NCBI GenBank assembly: GCA_032622095.1 | Contig: CP136063.1 | Location: 148,851,379 to 148,915,378, forward strand | Origin: Siphonodentalium dalli | Lineage: Eukaryota; Mollusca; Scaphopoda; Gadilida; Siphonodentaliidae | Length of the DNA stretch: 64,000 bases | Direction of reading: 5' to 3' | Shown here: piece by piece, positions 1 to 12,620 of the stretch | Numbering within the stretch: the first letter of the stretch is position 1 | Layout of the letters: every line of letters starts with the position of its first letter | The notes under the pieces: model-generated | The model's input: only the letters and a program-made list of their open reading frames with translations | Database searches by the model: none | Told to the model about the DNA's origin: nothing | Translations under genes and position numbers: made by a program

Positions 1-400
1 GGTCAGGTCAGGCTCAAACTTGGATTCAGTCTCTTGAATATTTACAGATACAAGTTTGGAATGTGGAACAGTAATATGAAAATACTGTGCTGTTTCAAAC
101 TGAATGATATAGAAGTTTTCCTCTTTTCGTCTTAGTATTTACTGTCCATTTTGGTTTACGGATGATAACTATAGCCCTTATTGTGTCATATCTTTCATTT
201 TTGGTATATTGATTCTAATATTTGCTACATGTACTACTCCCACAAATGCAGAGATCCAGCTTAAATCTTGATCTGATGAAATTTGTTGTGAAATTCATTC
301 ATAATCTAAGTCATATGCTCTGTCATACATCAAACTTGTCCACAGACTCCTATTAACCAGTGTCGCTTTTACCATACTCTGTTTATTTCCATCTTTGCAG

Positions 401-519
401 GCATTCACACAATACTTGGACTGACATCATGGGGAAACGGATGTGCCGAACCAAATGCACCAGGTGTATACACGAATCTGAAGACCGTTATCGGTTGGGT
501 TAGAGATCACATCAACTGA
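401..519 (+). CDS. Trypsin-like serine protease, last coding exon (partial gene)
   Basis: The exon begins directly after a pyrimidine-rich acceptor ending TTTGCAG (387-400). Two bases finish a split codon, then 38 codons run to TGA at 517-519. The peptide contains LTSWGNGCAEPNAPGVYTNL, the C-terminal signature of chymotrypsin-family (S1) proteases: the SWG strand of the substrate pocket, the Cys of the last disulphide and the PGVYT loop. It ends in the amphipathic helix VIGWVRDHIN. In the family this part shapes the S1 pocket and packs the C-terminal helix; the catalytic His, Asp and Ser lie on earlier exons, left of the window. The protein is probably secreted, but its signal peptide is not visible. 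Family is sure; specificity cannot be read because the key pocket residue is upstream. Confidence 0.93.
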
Positions 520-812
520 CCACACTCACAGCAAACTCGGGAACAGATGACATTTGTTGTCCACACATGACGATCCGCTTCAATTTCATTTAAAAACAAT
601 TTTCACAAATTTTCACAAACTTTGGTGGAAAAATTAATTGGTGCTTAGTAATGACACCCAATGAACAACCTACATTGGCTTTATCCATGATTTATGTATA
701 TATATTTATTTATTGCATAGGACACCTAATATGTACACAAATACATAATTGGTGAACTCAAACATTAACCCTTTCTTTGCTAAATACTGGTTGACAAGTA
801 GTTCCCTTAGAT

Positions 813-873
813 AATGTTCAGATAATAAGTTCAACAAATGACAAACGTTTGTTGAACTTATTATCTGAACATT
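813..873. repeat. Perfect 26 bp inverted repeat with 9 bp loop
   Basis: Arms 813-838 and 848-873 are exact reverse complements, beginning AATGTTCAGATAATAAG. It lies about 300 bp past the stop codon of the protease exon. It could be a very short MITE or a transcript hairpin; no target-site duplication is evident. Confidence 0.85.
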
Positions 874-2354
874 TCTTACCAATTAATATAAATCTTTCTG
901 CACTTGCATAATCTGTTCGTCTGTCTGCCGTCCGCTTACATTTTCATAACTGAGTGGGAGAATCCATTTAGTAAAGAAATGGTGGGCAGGCTCTATCACA
1001 TTATTATAACATGCTTGTGAATGGACTCTTAATAATGTATAAACACATCAACAGAAATTATTAACAGCTTCAAGTATCCCAATTAGATATAGATGAACAC
1101 TGATATAGCCAACAAGTTAACTTTATCCCACACATATATTGACATTTTAAAAGGTACATGTCACGTTTGGTTGTTAATTTAGTACATTTTTCTCGAGAGT
1201 TTATGCCCCTTTTGGGCTTTTTATAGCTAAAAATATCAAGTTTTTATGATTTCCACTACAGGGCAGTGATTTCCTTTTAGGGTCCCTTTCCCTGAAATCG
1301 TATTTCTCTGGACCCATTCTCCTGCCTAACCAATGCAATTAAAGTCTACTTCAGCTGCATGTGTTATGCCCCTAAATTAAACCAATGGGGATGATAAGCA
1401 AAGATAATTCCATCTGCCAGACTGCCACCAGTGCAACCACTTAAATTTACATTAATCTATATATTCTCCCAGTTCTGCTAAACACATAACTACATTTCCT
1501 TTACCTCTTCAGCTCAAAAAATTAGGAACTGATCTATTAATACTACTAGATAAGTTTGCAGTTTATTGCATTGATGTATGGACTGGATTCCCACCCCCCC
1601 CCCCCCCCCCACCTCAGAGGGTATATGTTTTTTTTTTATTTCTGGATGACAACTTGGACAAAAAGCACTAGCTGATAAAAGAGTGCAGGCACGCCTGGTG
1701 TCCAGAACAACCTTATTATAAGTAATCTTAAGTATTATAAGTAACCTTAAGTATGTAGAAGCAAATTTGATTTTTGAGACAGTGCAAATATTTTTGGATT
1801 GGGTATGTAACTTGAATGATGTCCATGAAATTAACTAATAAACAAACAGGTGTTAATATATTTGCAATGACATAACAAACATAAGTGACCCAGCTGAAAA
1901 ACACAACATCATGTATCTATGCAGAGATGATCGAGCATTACTCTACAGCCAGTTATTTTAGATATCTTATCGCCAAAAAATAACAATGATCCATATTACC
2001 CAATCAAACTTCATTTATCACAGTAATGATTACCTATATTATGCAAAATACAGTTTTTCCACATGAGCACCAACTTAAAATAGCATATTCATGGGCAATA
2101 TTTGTTACAGTCTAAATTAAGTGTTGTGGTGTAGCTTGGAAAGGGGAATCCAAAGTACATTGGGAGGAAAAGGAAAGAAAGCTATCTGGTACCACAGTTA
2201 CTGGATGTGAAATGCTAAAAATAATGTTTTAATATTTGAGAATTTAGCAACGATAAGACATATCAGATATTGATTTTTTTAATTTGTTATTTCCCGACAT
2301 GTAATTTTTGGTCGCCTGGCAAATATTCGTCAAGCCGACAGTCTCGGACCAAAT

Positions 2355-2500
2355 TGTGGATGAATATGGATAATTATAAAATCAAGTGGCTTTGGGTGTT
2401 AGATATTTGACAATCCGGCCAAATTTTTTTGAACAAAATGTTGATAAATAACACATTTTAGGCAATTTTATACTATAGTTGACTTTATGTTAGTAACTGT
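2355..2500 (+). repeat. Dispersed repeat, copy 1
   Basis: Shares order and wording with 61970-62110, including AAAATCAAGTGGCTTT, AGATATTTGACAA, AATGTTGATAAATAACA and GGCAATTTTATAC, in the same orientation. About 80% similar by eye. No coding potential. Confidence 0.7.
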
Positions 2501-3247
2501 GCTGGTATCACTTAATTGGTGTAAACAGTATTAATTCCATATTAGTCATTATATATTACAAAAACAAGACAAATATTAACAGTGATGATATGAAAGGGAT
2601 TCGACAACAAGCGTTAAGTTTTTGGGAGTCGTTTCCGATTGGCTTGTGACAAGGTCCATCCTGTGAGAGTGATTTTAAAACACTTCAAGTTGTTTCAAGT
2701 AAATGGGGGCTTCAGGTTTTAAATTGTTGATGTTTTATCGCGTATACTTGTCTACTCACAGGGTGGGCCGGTTCGATAGGTGTTTCAAGATAAGGTAGTT
2801 TCATATGGAATAAGTTGGGTTATGTGGGAGTATATTGGAAGGGTATGGTGGTTTTCAGATGAATATAAAGTAGTATCACTTAATTAGTATGACATTCAAT
2901 GCGACACTGGATCCAGTCCATATTGCATCAACAGAGACGAATATCACGATACTGTGAAATTGCCACATGTGTTGGGGAAAACAGTTATTGGGTGTCTTTT
3001 AGTTTCAAAAGGTCATTAAGTTTTCCTGATTCAGGCAATGTTTGAACATAATTGTTCAGTTGTGTTTGCAATTATTGACCGATAAGGCCCAAAAAACATC
3101 CAGCCATAACCAGAACTACCAGTATGTTCTTTTCTCTGCTAAGTTTTGTTTTGTAATAGTTAAAAGAATATAAAGGTTATGTTTTTAGCCACATATGCTG
3201 AATCATAACTAAGATATCAAGAAATAATTTCAAGGAAAAGAAAAGGT

Positions 3248-3307
3248 ATACCGTTTCAGTATATCTCATACCGTTTCAGTATATCTCATACCATTTCAGT
3301 ATATCTC
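3248..3307 (+). repeat. 20 bp minisatellite, three units
   Basis: Three head-to-tail copies of ATACCGTTTCAGTATATCTC; the third has one change (CCATTT). A short local duplication. The stretch 3308-4280 that follows shows no gene or clear repeat. Confidence 0.9.
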
Positions 3308-4280
3308 TTTGATTAGTTTTTCCCTGGAGTTTATTCTTGATTTCTTGACTTACCTTCACACACTCCATCACCGAGATATAGCCACATGTCTCTCAACATT
3401 TGCCACTCAAAACAAACTCCAACCACTTGGGAGAAAGCAGAAGGGCTTTTACATGATTCTTCTCTTCATATGCTGAGTCACACACATTTTATGCTTGTGA
3501 TAAGTGCAGTCAATTTCATAACTGTTTTGAATACAGCGCTAATAGTTGAAATCTTTTATGTATATTTGTATGTCTCTTGTCCGTCCAATGATTTTATGAC
3601 TTTTGTTGAGATTTAAGTGAATTGATTGCACTGAATAAAAAATATTAATATTTCTGAGACTTTTCTGATGTTTTGACCAATTTTATTGTTTGGGATATAT
3701 CGGAAACATGTGGGGCCAAATTCACATTTTAATAATGGAAAAAAATGGAGAATTGACATATTGCGTTCTCAAGGGTTTTTATTTTTGTTTCAAGAGTTCT
3801 TAAAATTAGTGGATATATAATATTAGAGAATAAAATCTTATATAATTTTCCAACATCCAGAGAATCAGTCTTCAGAGACCTTTGAGCCATTACACATACT
3901 ATGGAATTAAAAATGGAGTAAATTTGTAAATAAAATGAGAGAGAATATTTTGATTGGTAATGGTTTATGTAACTCAAATTAACTTTTGGGAAATTTCAAC
4001 CTAATACCTAATTGGTGATTATTTTTAGCGACTGATTCTAAAATTTTATAAAGTAACAACTTGTCCCTCATAGGATTCTTCTTCATTGAAAAATGAATGG
4101 AGAGAAGTTACATCAGAACTCTCAATACATACACAGGCTAAATGTTTTGGGGGTCATTTTCAAATTAATCACAATTCTATTCCTTACATCTCTACCCAAT
4201 TGCGCTCAAGCTCAATAGCCATAACATGCTTTCACCACTTCAAGGATCAAATGAGGTCAGTAATCAGGGTGGCTGGTTGT

Positions 4281-5405
4281 TAGCTCAACTTTACTTTGTA
4301 AAGTTTGAGCTATTGCCATGGTTTGGTATTCGTTGTCCGCGTGTGTGTGTGCGCGTGTCTGATTCGTCAACAATTTCCTTTAGCACGGGCTACAGGTCGT
4401 ACCTTTGGTCAGATCATTATGAAATTTGTCACAGCTGTTGACATTGACATGTAGATGAGAATGAGTCATTTTGGGGTCATTTGGCAAAAAAACATGGCCG
4501 CCAGTGGCCATCTTGGATTAAAAAGTTCAATCCAATAGCATGGGCTACCAAGCCTTGAAACAAGGTGTCTGTCATTTGCAGAATGAGATTCCCAGAGGGT
4601 GAATTTAGTGATGCTACCCCGCATAGCGGGCTGGCATCACCAAATTCACCCTCTGGGAACCTCATTCTGCTGAGGTGTAAGCAAAATGAGGTCCCCAGAG
4701 GGTGAATTTGGTGATGCTAGCCCGCTATGCAGGGTAGCATCACTAAATTCACCCTCTGGGGACCTCATTCTGCAAATGACAGACACTATTTCAAGGCTAG
4801 CGGGCTACAGGTCGTACTGTTCGTCAATCATCATGAAATTTGTCATGGATGTTAATATTGACATGTAGATGGGAACGAGTCATCTTGGGGTCATTCAGCC
4901 ATAAAACATGGCCGTCGGCAGCCATCTTAAATTTTACTCTGCATGACTAAATCCTTTGGCATGGGCTACGTACAGGTTTTACCTTTGGCCGTATCATCAT
5001 GAAATTTCCCGTGGATGTTAACATTGATATGTAGACGGGAACGAGTCATTTTGGTGTCATTCGGCCAAAAACAAGGCCGCTGGCAGCTATCTTGAAATTT
5101 ACTCATTGTATGACTAAATCCTTTGGCAACACTATAGTTTACTTCCCTCATCCGATCATTACCAAACTTCATATTAATCTCGATCTACTAGATGGAAGCT
5201 ATTAAATGTTTTTTAATTTCATTGGAAAACATAAGACACCAGCAACCATCTTTTTTTTTACTTTATATATATATATATATGTTGATAATCTAGTATTACT
5301 TAGACCTTTCAACATTCCACATTCCAAATTGGTCGATTGACTGTAACACATGAAATTATTCCCGTTCCAAGTTGAGATATGTACAGTGTCAGTGACACGT
5401 TCATT
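4281..5405 (+). mobile_element. Tandem-unit element with palindromic ends, copy 1
   Basis: The left end is a hairpin, TAGCTCAACTTTAC then GTAAAGTTTGAGCTA, around 4281-4311. The body carries units of about 160 bp, each with GGTCATTCGGCC, a GCCGCC/GGCGGCC block, CATCTTGGATT, CTACAGGTCGTACC and TTGACATGTAGATGGGAACG. The right end (about 5290-5405) matches, in reverse, the end near 57105-57200 and finishes in a GTGTCAGTGACAC palindrome. There is no coding capacity. The layout (distinct ends, variable number of about 160 bp core units) resembles the oyster 'pearl' / Helitron-associated type. That assignment is inference. Confidence 0.7.
4551..4798. repeat. Double hairpin palindrome inserted in the tandem-unit element
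   Basis: The whole 248 bp is an imperfect palindrome (AGCCTTGAAA at the left, TTTCAAGGCT at the right). It also contains two smaller stem-loops, each with arms CCCAGAGGGTGAATTT and AAATTCACCCTCTGG, at about 4588-4666 and 4687-4772. It interrupts the unit at GGGCTAC, a string found on both sides (4542-4548, 4801-4807), which may be a target-site duplication. Confidence 0.75.
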
Positions 5406-6985
5406 TTGTTTTTTCCAAAATAACTATAGTGAAATAAAAATGTCACCTGATATGATAGTCATCTTGTAGACTATATATCTATAAGCATTTATAAAGGGTT
5501 TTGTTTATGATCAATGCTCAATAATTGCACTTAAGCGTAACTCAATTGCACCAATAAAGTGTAATCAAAATTACATAGAGTTATAATTGTGCTAATTGCT
5601 ATAATGTTTAACGAAATACACCTAAGAGCACTATGTTCTAAATTATTTTCATCATCTATCAGTACAACCAATTGCATTTAAGCACAATTAATTGCACTTG
5701 AGTCAAGTCATTTAATAAATGTGAAATGGCCTCAAGTAATGAAACATAACTTGTAATGGACCTTTTTTGGCATTACATGGGGGGGGGGGGGGGGGGGGGG
5801 GGACTCATTCATTCACATCGATTGCTATTGTTTACACAAATAGCAATAAAGTCATAATCCCTTCAGTCACTTCAAGTTCTACAGCCAAAGGCACTACAGT
5901 AGAATTGGGACAATACATAAATAAATGGATCAAGAAGACGTACACCATGCGTTGACTTCCGGAGAAAGAACTTACAGAATACGTCCGAACATAACTGAAC
6001 ACAAGTTCAAATAATAGGAAGTATCACAAATAAAGCTCATAGGCATATGTATTCATGTTCAAACTATTACCATATAAGTTTGGTGGAGTTTGGGTCAATA
6101 ATAAGTATTTTATTAGATGTTTTGTATGACGCATTTGTGTTCGGCATAGAAAAGCTGAACACAAACTTCTGCTGTGGATTATATAGTCTATATTGGCTGA
6201 TAGGTGATAACTATTATCAAGCGGTATATATACCCTGTTTCCTTCTAAAGTAAAGTATGACCCCCCCCCCCCCATGATCACACCACTGAACAACGCGGCA
6301 AGTTGTAAATTTTCAAGAAGTTCTGCATTACATAAGTAACAGTTATCTCATATCATGACATCTGAACATTCTTCAATTCATATAGCACACACATATATAT
6401 GACATAAAATGCGTATTTATAGTACCGGTATATGCCTAAGTATTAATATTGAGCACGCTTGGTTTTGGAGAAGAAAAAAATAAGACATTAATTTTGTCCA
6501 CACCGCGACGTTGGCGCCAAACCCCTACATTGATTTTTGAACTGGCCGATAACTTTGCCAGATATCATTTTTGGGTCGGCAATACCCAGGGCCTAATTAT
6601 GGGGACAAATATTGACATCGAGGGCAATTTAATTTGTCCACATTTGTAGAACTCCTAATCCTAAATAGACCTACCTTAAAAGGGAGAATCACCTAATTTG
6701 TTCATAAATAGACATATATTCTTCGAGGAGAATCACTCTTTAAAATGCATTACTTTTGAATTTTTGGTTCCGGCAATATCCAGGGAAAATTTTTGAGTGC
6801 AAATTAATTTATCTATATTTATAAAAGAACTCATAATTTGTTCATAAATAGAACTACTTAACCTTGGTAGAATCACCTAATTTGTTTATAGACCTCATAT
6901 ACTTAAGGGAGAATCACCCTTTTGCATTACTTTTGAACAAAAAGAGCATGGACTGTCGACCGGTGCATGTACCCCTTGGGCATGC
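5406..6985. other. No gene seen; homopolymer runs
   Basis: AT-rich. It holds a run of about 24 G at 5779-5802 and about 13 C near 6259-6272. Open frames here are short and low in complexity (one is a poly-glycine shadow of the G run). Around 6650-6940 the phrase GAGAATCACC recurs several times in a weak repeat. Confidence 0.5.
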
Positions 6986-6989
6986 ATTA

Positions 6990-7440
6990 ATTCTCAAATA
7001 AATTAAGATGAATAACTACTATAGAACAAGAAAACCTAAACAAAACAATTGAATGCCATCATAGTGGTGAAATTCATGCCAAATTTCATTGATGTCCGAG
7101 CACTTATATATTGTTCAAGTTACTATACTGTTCAAGTCATGGCATGAACAGGCATCGGACGGACCAAAAGCCAGCATTTCCAGATAAACAAAGATGAATA
7201 ACTCTAAAATGGAAAACCCTAACAATTTTATCGATTGCATGGACCCGAGCTATTGAATGTCCTCGTGGTATTGAAAATCCAGATCAAATTTCATTGAGAT
7301 CGAGCACTAAGTTACGGTTGAAGTTATGACCTGAACATACAGAAATCGGAAGGACGGACACACAAACAAAGATGAATAACTCTATCTAGAATGGACAATC
7401 AGAACAAAATGAGTGAACACTCCATTGAATTTTCTCATAT
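6990..7440 (+). repeat. Degenerate tandem units of about 180 bp
   Basis: AAGATGAATAACT recurs at about 7007, 7189 and 7370, followed each time by a run like ATGGAAAACCC. Between them lie CAAATTTCATTGA plus GATCGAGCACTAA and a GGACGGAC tract. Non-coding. It has the same layout as the units at 44.8-45.3 kb and 62.4-63.7 kb. Confidence 0.6.
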
Positions 7441-7453
7441 AGTACCGGTAGTT

Positions 7454-7904
7454 GGTTACACTGGTGTAAATAAGGTTCCGAGTGACATCTAGCGGATGCG
7501 GGAGGAATATATAGGAGAGAATAAAATAGACACTGGGCCCTGATTGGTCAATAGCCTTGTGTGCTTTTCACATAAAAAAATCATCACACCTCTTCCCTAT
7601 GATTTCCCATAGGTAAAATAACCATTGGCACAGGAATTAACCCTTTGTAGTGAAGTTTGAATTTTTTGGTGTGGTCTAAAATATGACTGTATTTTTTTAT
7701 GCGGTTCTGACACTAGTTACGAAAACATAAGATTTAAAGGCGAATTCCCTGCTAGACAGACATGATTTTTTTGTGTAAAAAGTTTCCCAAAATGTCAATT
7801 TTTCAGATTTAAAGAAAATTTTGGACCCAACATTTATATTGCCAACACTATACGCTAAAACGTTAGCACTGAGGCCTATGGAAAACATTTACACCAGTGT
7901 AACC
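7454..7904. mobile_element. MITE with 18 bp TIRs and TAGTT duplication
   Basis: Left end GGTTACACTGGTGTAAAT and right end ATTTACACCAGTGTAACC are exact reverse complements. The 5 bp TAGTT flanks both sides (7449-7453 and 7905-7909). 451 bp, no coding capacity. A 5 bp duplication fits several DNA-transposon groups; I do not assign one. Confidence 0.8.
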
Positions 7905-7966
7905 TAGTTAACATCCATACCAAATTACTTTGAGATCCGAGCACTAATGTTCAAGTTATCGGTGAC

Positions 7967-8300
7967 GCGTTATGCAGTAGGTCCCTAGATTTGCGTAGGT
8001 ATCCGTAGTTCACTCAATTCGCGTAGGTCCCCGCAGTAATGCAATATATAGTAGGTCTACATGATTTATTGACTGATAAAATGGAATGATACCACTAATT
8101 GATCATGTTAAATGTTACTTTGCATATTTTTTTTATAATTAATTTCCCAAATCTGATGGGTTTGTTTGCGTAGTGATACTTAGACTAGAGGATGAAGCCT
8201 AACTAAATTTACATGATTTCTGATCGGGAAAATAAGAGGATTAGCTTGCTGGCTTCGGGATAAGATATTAACAGGAGGATAACTGGATATATTTTTGCAT
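7967..8300 (+). repeat. Long inverted repeat, left copy (partner 12621-12953)
   Basis: Starts GCGTTATGCAGTAGGTCCCT and runs about 330 bp, matching the reverse complement of 12621-12953 at high identity (shared CGCGTAGGTCCCCGCAGTAA, GATTTATTGACTGATAAAAT). The pair could be the TIRs of a 5 kb element that now holds the LINE fragment at 10.6-11.9 kb, or two independent insertions of one MITE family. A further fragment of the same end sits at about 13165-13195. Confidence 0.75.
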
Positions 8301-9070
8301 TTATTTAGGTTCCCGTAGTAATGCAAGAGTGCATGTTTTATAGAATAAGTAATGCCTAATATTATCATTTAGTGAACATTGTATATGATATTTCGTTGTT
8401 TTTTTAAAATTAAATATCTAATTATATATTTTGTTTAGCTTAGATGAGAAAAAAATAAGATTTACCATCCAGTTCATTAAGTTATGTTAAGATTTAATTT
8501 TTTAAGTTAGGACTGACAAGTGATCAGTACGTTACTAAACATAACTTATTTAACTGAATGGTAAGTTTAGACAGCCCAACTACATGGGTGACCATTAATC
8601 AAATTGTTTGCGAGACTGGGTGTTTTCTTTGCGAAAAGGATCTGTCCTCTTTGAGATTCATTTCGGCAATGTCTGTTGTGGTAGGGTTGTGACTAATTAT
8701 CAACTGGTGTTAGTACTTTTTCACCTACTAATAGATGAGTGACAAAATAAATAATTAAATTTCAATGTTATACTTACCATTTTATTTTTATACAAATGTA
8801 ACTACCATGCACGATCGCCTATCTTACTATATAAATAAAGCCATCTGTTCAAATTTTACAATTAATCCACTCCTGTTGATTAAACGCGCCTACTGTTGAT
8901 TAAACTTCGCTCCTTTAGGGGAGCAAACTTAATAAAAGCCCTTGGGCTTGTTGTTTAATCCCCTTTCCAATCAATCGAATTTATATTATTCTATACTCCT
9001 GTAAAATGTCTGTTAAATCTTTATATATGTTATTATTTTGATTGGAATAAAATATGTTTCCACTAAACTT
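8301..9070. other. No gene; one 112 bp hairpin inside
   Basis: AT-rich. At 8462-8573 an imperfect palindrome (TTACCATCCAGTTCATTAAG paired with CTTATTTAACTGAATGGTAA) looks like a small MITE. Nothing else was recognised. Confidence 0.55.
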
Positions 9071-9215
9071 CGCAGAGTGGATTAAAAATTCGCCATACAA
9101 TTTGAACGGAAAATTGTTTATCCATAGCATTGTAAAAATCGTGGCATAAACAGAGTGGATTAAACTTCCTCCATATACAATTTGAACGGAAAAGCGTTTA
9201 TCCATCGCATTTTGT
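9071..9215 (+). repeat. Two-copy direct repeat of about 79 bp
   Basis: CAGAGTGGATTAAA, CATACAATTTGAACGGAAAA and GTTTATCCAT occur twice in the same order, at 9073 and 9152. Non-coding. 9216-10360 beyond it holds no recognisable gene. Confidence 0.75.
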
Positions 9216-10366
9216 TTCTGAATAAAAAATGTTTCTGAAGCATAAGTTGAATAATTATTATCCGGCTAATTAAGTGATCGTGTTTTGATTGGACATATAT
9301 TTTTCTAATGGTCATCTCTGCGTTCTGATTGGTCAAATAGTAATGTCGAGTTTTGTGCAGAAGAAATTCGGAAATTATTTATTTGGTTTTGTAATTATTT
9401 ACATTAATTTTAATTCTAATTCTAATATTAACAAATTATAGCGTTCTGTATTGGTATATTACTACCACCATTTGTAATACTTTTATTTTAATAACATGTC
9501 ATATACAGTCTCAACAACTCCAATAAAAATTAATTATTTAAAATTTCCATCGGATCGGTATTGGTGTATATTTAAATGAGATATTGAGTAGGATGGCGGA
9601 TACTATATTAATTCGTTTTCCCATTTTATTATTGTGAATTATTTAGTATACTTAACTAGTAGTCTCGATCAGTATTGATATAAATTTAATTTAAGTTGTA
9701 AACCATCTTCAATCGGTGTAATTGTGGAAATAATGTAGTATTGATATATGGAACCAGAAATCGACTGAAGTTCGGCGACGACATTTTGAGAAATTTTTAA
9801 GACAAATCAGACCGACACACGATAGACTGCAACAGACAACGGACGGACATATATATATCTTTATTGCCTCCAGTATTGAAGATTTAACAAGACATAGTAT
9901 ACATGAATGTAACATAAATACATTTAGCAATCAAGAAGTAATGAAAAGACAGACAAGAGAACAAACTACCGAGGAAAAGAATACCATTCTAATTGTATGT
10001 ACACGAACACGAGCTTACATATCACATCAACGGAAAACACACACCCTCTCGACCACACCCGTACGCATATACAATCTAACACATGGCGCAGACACAAACA
10101 CAACCGTACATACATACGTTATGATGCACTGTCACAACAGCACACCATAAGCAGGTGCATACAATTACAAAAGGAACTCTAGTTGGAGTTGGATTCGCTT
10201 AGAAGAATCTCTCTCCCCAAAGAATCAGCAAACGCAATGCCCTTGCTCGACAATAGCTCCCCTATAAATGTATGCACCCATTAAGTGGAATAGACTATAT
10301 GTAGGATGATGTTGCGACAGCGCAAACGCTAGCGCAAGAAAACATATACACACACGTATACACCCT

Positions 10367-10390
10367 CACACACACACACACACACACACA

Positions 10391-10443
<53 letters not shown>
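10367..10443 (+). repeat. (CA)n microsatellite
   Basis: Almost pure CA dinucleotides with one CCC interruption at about 10392. It lies just past the 3' end of the minus-strand LINE fragment. Confidence 0.95.
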
Positions 10444-10444
<1 letters not shown>

Positions 10445-10621
10445 ATCACACCCTCATGTACACATACCTATGCATACATATATATATAATGATTTATTAA
10501 TTTATTCATGTTTATTTAATTTGTCGTCTTCGGATTTTATGGACAGGACAGAATGTGGTACATTTAAGTACGACTTATGGTGAACACCCGTAACGTTCAA
10601 ACTTCAAAGATCAAAGGTTGT

Positions 10622-11911
10622 TTAACACAAACCGTCATGCGTAGTGGCTGAGAGTTCGACATAGCGCCTCCAAATTAAGTTTGTGTGAAGAACAATGAAT
10701 CTCGTAAACTTTGATGTATCCTCAACTTGCTCAAGAAATGTGAATATATCACGTGGAAGATGTGTGAGATGGAGCAATACGAGGTCGCTGTTGCTGAGAC
10801 TCGTGGCCCATACGAATAGCGGTATGCCGAAACGATCAATCATCTGGTACCACATTTCGTTTCTGTGGGAATGCATAAGTGGGCTACTGCATGAGATAAG
10901 TGCGTGCTCGATAATATCAGAGTGTGACTGACAGCATAATGTGCATGTGTTTTGTTGAGAGAATGCGCTTCCTGCGATGAGCTGACCGACTGTGATAAAT
11001 GCAATCTTATGCATAGGGTATTTACGACATGTTCTCCATAAGTGACACATAGTAGGGTTTGGTTGAATTTCTCGAAAACGCGCAAATGAAGTGTCACAAT
11101 TTGTTCTCTCTGTCCATTTCTGTACGCATTTGTCGTTAATCGCGGTTTTTGTAATGCGTTTCCATTCGGATTTCAGAGGAAATGAGCAGAAATGAGCATA
11201 CTGATGCATATGCTCGGATAGGTTGTATTCAACAAGAGTGTTGTTAATGTCGCTGATGAAGGAATTTGGGTTTTCCAGTTGTCCCGTGAAGTACATGTGA
11301 AGTCTTGTGACAAAAATTTCCTTGCAAGCTTTGCCAGGAGGCATACGGCATAGGCTTCCGAACAAATTGAGTTTCCTGGCATCAATCAATGACTTGATAG
11401 GATGGATGCCAAGCATCCCCAAAACGATATCAGTGCGAGCACGTACAGGAAGTCCCTGGATATGCTTGAGGCAGAAGCGATGAATTTTCTCAAGAGTTGA
11501 CCAATGGGTTTCTGATAGACCACACAATAGTTCAGATCCGTATAGACCCTTTGGAATAATTATGGATCTGTAAAGAGTTTCGCAACTTTGAGGGGTGATT
11601 CCACCTGCATACATACCAGCATTGCTCAGCATGAAGTAGGTGGATCTTATTTTGTTGACAATACAGTCGATGAACTCACGAGCGAAGTCGCTTCTATGCA
11701 ACGTTATGCCAAGATGGGTTATGTGATCAGTTTCGTCTACATACCCGTCACCAAGTTTCCATCTCCTTGGATGCACAGGCAGATTCTTCACTTTTTCATT
11801 GAATACAATGGTTTTACATTTCTGTGCGTTGTATGTAAACCGCCACAATTGGCTATACATATGCTTGTTTTAACTGCGACAAAATTGTACAGCGAAAACA
11901 TCATCCATTCC
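10622..11911 (-). pseudogene. LINE reverse transcriptase, C-terminal part, 5'-truncated and interrupted
   Basis: A 412-codon open frame (11860 to 10622, minus) is the end of a non-LTR retrotransposon polyprotein. It starts in the RT thumb (YNAQKCKTIVFN at residues 10-21), has the following RT block HITHLGITL (46-54), the linker GLSETHWSTLEKIHRFCLKH (114-133), and a C-terminal zinc knuckle C306-x2-C309-x9-H319-x4-C324. Upstream in the same frame lie a TAA at 11870-11872 and, before it, a stretch reading GMDDVFAVQ (11890-11911), which fits the RT catalytic YxDD box with the Tyr replaced. Stops continue beyond. In intact elements RT copies the RNA at the nicked target. The palm, fingers and endonuclease are missing. 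Superfamily not assigned. Confidence 0.85.
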
Positions 11912-12049
11912 AAAAATCCCAAGGATCGGCGAGTAATCATAATGCTATCTAGAGGCAATCTAAAATATCACATCCCATATCAAGAAACTAAATAAATATA
12001 TCTTACCTTGTACCATGAAAAATATTTTTGTTTATACCATTGCTTGTGC

Positions 12050-12620
12050 TTCATTTTTTTGTGCTGTCATTTACATATTATGTTATAAACGTTTTTTTGC
12101 ATGTTTTGATATTCAATAAACTATGAAAATTATCAAATTCTCCTAGCTAAGGGTGGATACACACATGCATGTAATCTCTGTAAATATAATGTATTTTGCG
12201 TTTTACATGGATCATACAGACCATGTGATATGTGTCTGCTGACAACCCAATCATTGCGGCTATGTTTGACCACAGTGAGTCAAGCTCAGAATGGATTATA
12301 GTCCAAAATGTTATAATTCAAGACTGAACAGGCTAAAATTGTGAGTTAGGAACCTGTTCATCCTTTGGCCTGAGTAACATATACTGTTCTGTAAAGTCTG
12401 GGTTAAAAATGGGGGGGGGGGGTGACTCTTTTTTCTTTCAACGCTGTACCTGCATTAATTTTGTTGTCCGATTAGGATAAATCACTTAGCATGGAATTCA
12501 CCATGTTTGAGTCAGTTGATTGCCATGTGTATTAATATAGCACTTCCAAAATGTGGAGCCATAGAGCCATAGAAATCTGATAATCCTCTTATTTTCTGCT
12601 CCAAAAGCCACACAAATCAA
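12050..12620. other. No gene seen
   Basis: AT-rich spacer with a run of about 12 G near 12410. Only short open frames; nothing recognised. Confidence 0.5.

Larger units (their letters stand above)
520..3247. other. Downstream region of the protease gene, no gene seen
   Basis: AT-rich sequence with no convincing exon on either strand. It holds the hairpin at 813-873, a run of 17 C at 1594-1610 and a dispersed repeat at about 2355-2500 that recurs near 61970-62110. The protease 3' UTR must lie at the left edge, but I see no strong AATAAA close to the stop; an AATAAA-like string near 1837 is too far away to assign. Confidence 0.5.

Noticed and set aside
5767-5955. Glycine-rich 62-codon frame
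   Set aside because: The glycines come from the 24 G homopolymer; the rest has no motif.
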